Positions 63,012 to 64,000 of a DNA stretch of 64,000 nucleotides are shown here, piece after piece. Source of the DNA: Pseudoxanthomonas sp. YR558 (GTDB lineage: Bacteria; Pseudomonadota; Gammaproteobacteria; Xanthomonadales; Xanthomonadaceae); NCBI RefSeq assembly GCF_900116385.1, contig NZ_FPCI01000001.1:868001-932000 (forward strand), written 5' to 3'. Each line of letters opens with the position of its first letter. Position 1 is the stretch's first letter. The notes below the pieces were generated by a model. It was given only the letters and a program-made list of their open reading frames with translations. It had not been told where the DNA came from and ran no database searches. A program made the translations under genes and the position numbers.

Positions 63012-63187
63012 ACCACCGTTGGAGCCACAAGGTCGTCGAAGTCCCGTACAAGATGTTTGCGGGCAAGCTCACCGACCGCATCCAGCAGGAGATGGACAAG
63101 ATGAGCGCGCAGGGCTGGGAGCTGGTCAGCACCCTCTTCATCGAGCACGAAGTCTCGGTGCGTCTGTTCTTCAAGAAGCTCGCCTGA
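63008..63187 (+). CDS. DUF4177-like small protein
   Basis: A 59-residue protein, too short for many gene finders. The pattern YKMFAGKLTDRIQQEMDKMSAQGWELVS, then a strand ending in LFFKK, fits DUF4177, a family of small cytoplasmic proteins of unknown role. Its ATG overlaps the Arc-like stop by four bases (ATGA), so it is coupled to the same operon. Confidence 0.82.
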   Translation: MNHRWSHKVVEVPYKMFAGKLTDRIQQEMDKMSAQGWELVSTLFIEHEVSVRLFFKKLA

Positions 63188-63212
63188 CGTCCCACCCGCA
63201 CGGAGTCGCCGC

Positions 63213-63755
63213 ATGCAGCACCCGCAGGACTTTCCCGTCGCCCCGCTGTCTGGCCATACCGGTTGGTGGCTGTGGCTGCCGATGCTGCTCGCGAGTGTCG
63301 CATGCATCGCCGCGCTGACGATGGAATCGAAAACGCCGCCGCTCGCGGCCTGGCTGACGGTGCCCTTCGTCCTGCTGGTGGGCGTGGTGCTGGCATTCGC
63401 GCTGCGGCGACGCGCGATCGTGCTGGACAACCGCCAGTTGCAGGTGAAGGCGACGTTCTACACGAAGAAGCTCGCCGTCGAAGCCATCGACCTGGACAAG
63501 GCCCGTGTACTGAGCCTGGAAGAACATACCGAGCTCACGCCGATGCTGAAGACGAACGGTTTCAGCCTGCCCGGTTTCAAGGCGGGACACTTCCGCCTGC
63601 GCAACCTGGGCAAGGCGTTCTGCCTGGTGACCGATCGCACCCGTGTACTGACACTGCCGCTGCGCGATGGCGGCCTGGTGCTGCTGAGTCCGGAACGTCC
63701 CGCCGACCTCCTCGCCCGGCTACGCGAACTGGCAACGCCCGCGCCGCGTCGCTAA
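63213..63755 (+). CDS. membrane protein with PH-like C-terminal domain
   Basis: A 180-residue protein with two N-terminal hydrophobic helices (about 19-37 and 45-63) and a soluble C-terminal half (LDNRQLQVKATFYTKKLAVEAIDLDKARVLSLEE) resembling bacterial PH-type domains, in which a short strand set meets membranes. Last full gene of the SPFH operon, 25 bases after the DUF4177 gene. Function unknown. Confidence 0.75.
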   Translation: MQHPQDFPVAPLSGHTGWWLWLPMLLASVACIAALTMESKTPPLAAWLTVPFVLLVGVVLAFALRRRAIVLDNRQLQVKATFYTKKLAVEAIDLDKARVLSLEEHTELTPMLKTNGFSLPGFKAGHFRLRNLGKAFCLVTDRTRVLTLPLRDGGLVLLSPERPADLLARLRELATPAPRR

Positions 63756-63764
63756 GCTGCGGGC

Positions 63765-64000
63765 ATGCGCCGCCTGCCCTCCCAGCCACTGACGTCTACC
63801 CTGCTCAACACGTCGCAGATCGAACTGTGGCCAGCGGACCTGTTGCGCGTGCGCAGCAATGCGGACGCCCGCATCCTGGCGCTCGCGCACGCGGTATTGC
63901 GTCGCAAGCACGACGGTCGCTATCTCGCCGCAGTGTCCGTACGTGGCGTGCATCCACTTGTGCCGGGCCTGCCCCGCGAACCCGGCCTGGATGAAGCGTG
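63765..64000 (+). CDS. partial gene running off the window
   Basis: The first 78 residues of an unrecognised protein (MRRLPSQPLTSTLLNTSQIELW, then LALAHAVLRRKHDGRYLAAVSVRGVHPLVPGLPREP). No stop is reached. There is no Shine-Dalgarno; TAAGCT (63753-63758) ends six bases before the ATG, so it may be leaderless and separate from the SPFH operon ten bases upstream. Confidence 0.55.
   Translation, partial: MRRLPSQPLTSTLLNTSQIELWPADLLRVRSNADARILALAHAVLRRKHDGRYLAAVSVRGVHPLVPGLPREPGLDEA

Overview
The window is about 64 kb of GC-rich (roughly two-thirds G+C by eye), densely packed bacterial chromosome. Gene content points to a gammaproteobacterium of the Xanthomonadaceae type (Pseudoxanthomonas/Luteimonas/Lysobacter/Stenotrophomonas relatives). 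The pointers are a CreBC-CreD system with a cre-tag, a fused RlmKL, PurT, TANNNT-type -10 boxes with several possibly leaderless genes, and a GTGGGAGCGACGTAAGTCGC-type inverted repeat typical of REP/REPIN elements. The assignment is an inference from gene content. I see no rRNA, tRNA, CRISPR, phage or transposase, and no gene-free stretch longer than about 250 bases.

Layout. 0-5 kb: small membrane or hypothetical genes, a GT4 glycosyltransferase overlapping a PAP2 phosphatase, and a nitrilase-fold hydrolase coupled to a GNAT acetyltransferase. 5.2-9.3 kb (minus strand): creB-creC-creD plus a hypothetical gene, with a cre-tag before creD. 9.4-21.7 kb: rlmJ, a DUF808 membrane protein, a GNAT, a frameshifted SAM methyltransferase with a DUF4242 gene, mfd, a phospholipase D family protein, a histidine-phosphatase lipoprotein, a pirin, aqpZ, and a small exported protein behind a structured-looking leader.

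22.7-46 kb is a polyamine/omega-amino-acid catabolic region. A long minus-strand run (puuD, puuA1, a spuC-like aminotransferase, two tandem potF genes, potG, potH, potI, a gabD-like dehydrogenase) diverges from puuA2-puuB. A second minus-strand unit carries puuR and puuC, followed by an MFS transporter. It diverges from an omega-aminotransferase-ald-mmsA operon. Together these encode putrescine uptake, both the gamma-glutamylated route (PuuA-B-C-D) and a transaminase route, conversion of GABA to succinate, and a route from beta-alanine-type amino acids to acyl-CoA. A two-receiver GGDEF protein and a bacteriohemerythrin behind a consensus FNR box lie inside this region.

46-64 kb: a class-C-beta-lactamase-like serine hydrolase; a CheY-like regulator with an MshEN-CheX-like protein; rlmKL; an alpha/beta hydrolase with a MOSC protein; an AmpD-like amidase; tesB; two tandem ECF sigma factors each fused to a multi-spanning membrane domain; a seven-EF-hand exported protein; a PAP2 protein; Bpt leucyltransferase; an endonuclease/phosphatase-fold lipoprotein; purT; and finally a compact SPFH-protein operon that encodes its own Arc-like ribbon-helix-helix protein and has repeated TTGATATC sites in its promoter.

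The strongest candidates for new biology are the paired membrane-tethered sigma factors, the SPFH operon with its probable self-encoded repressor, the MshEN-CheX/CheY module, and the cloverleaf-like leader at 21.1-21.2 kb.
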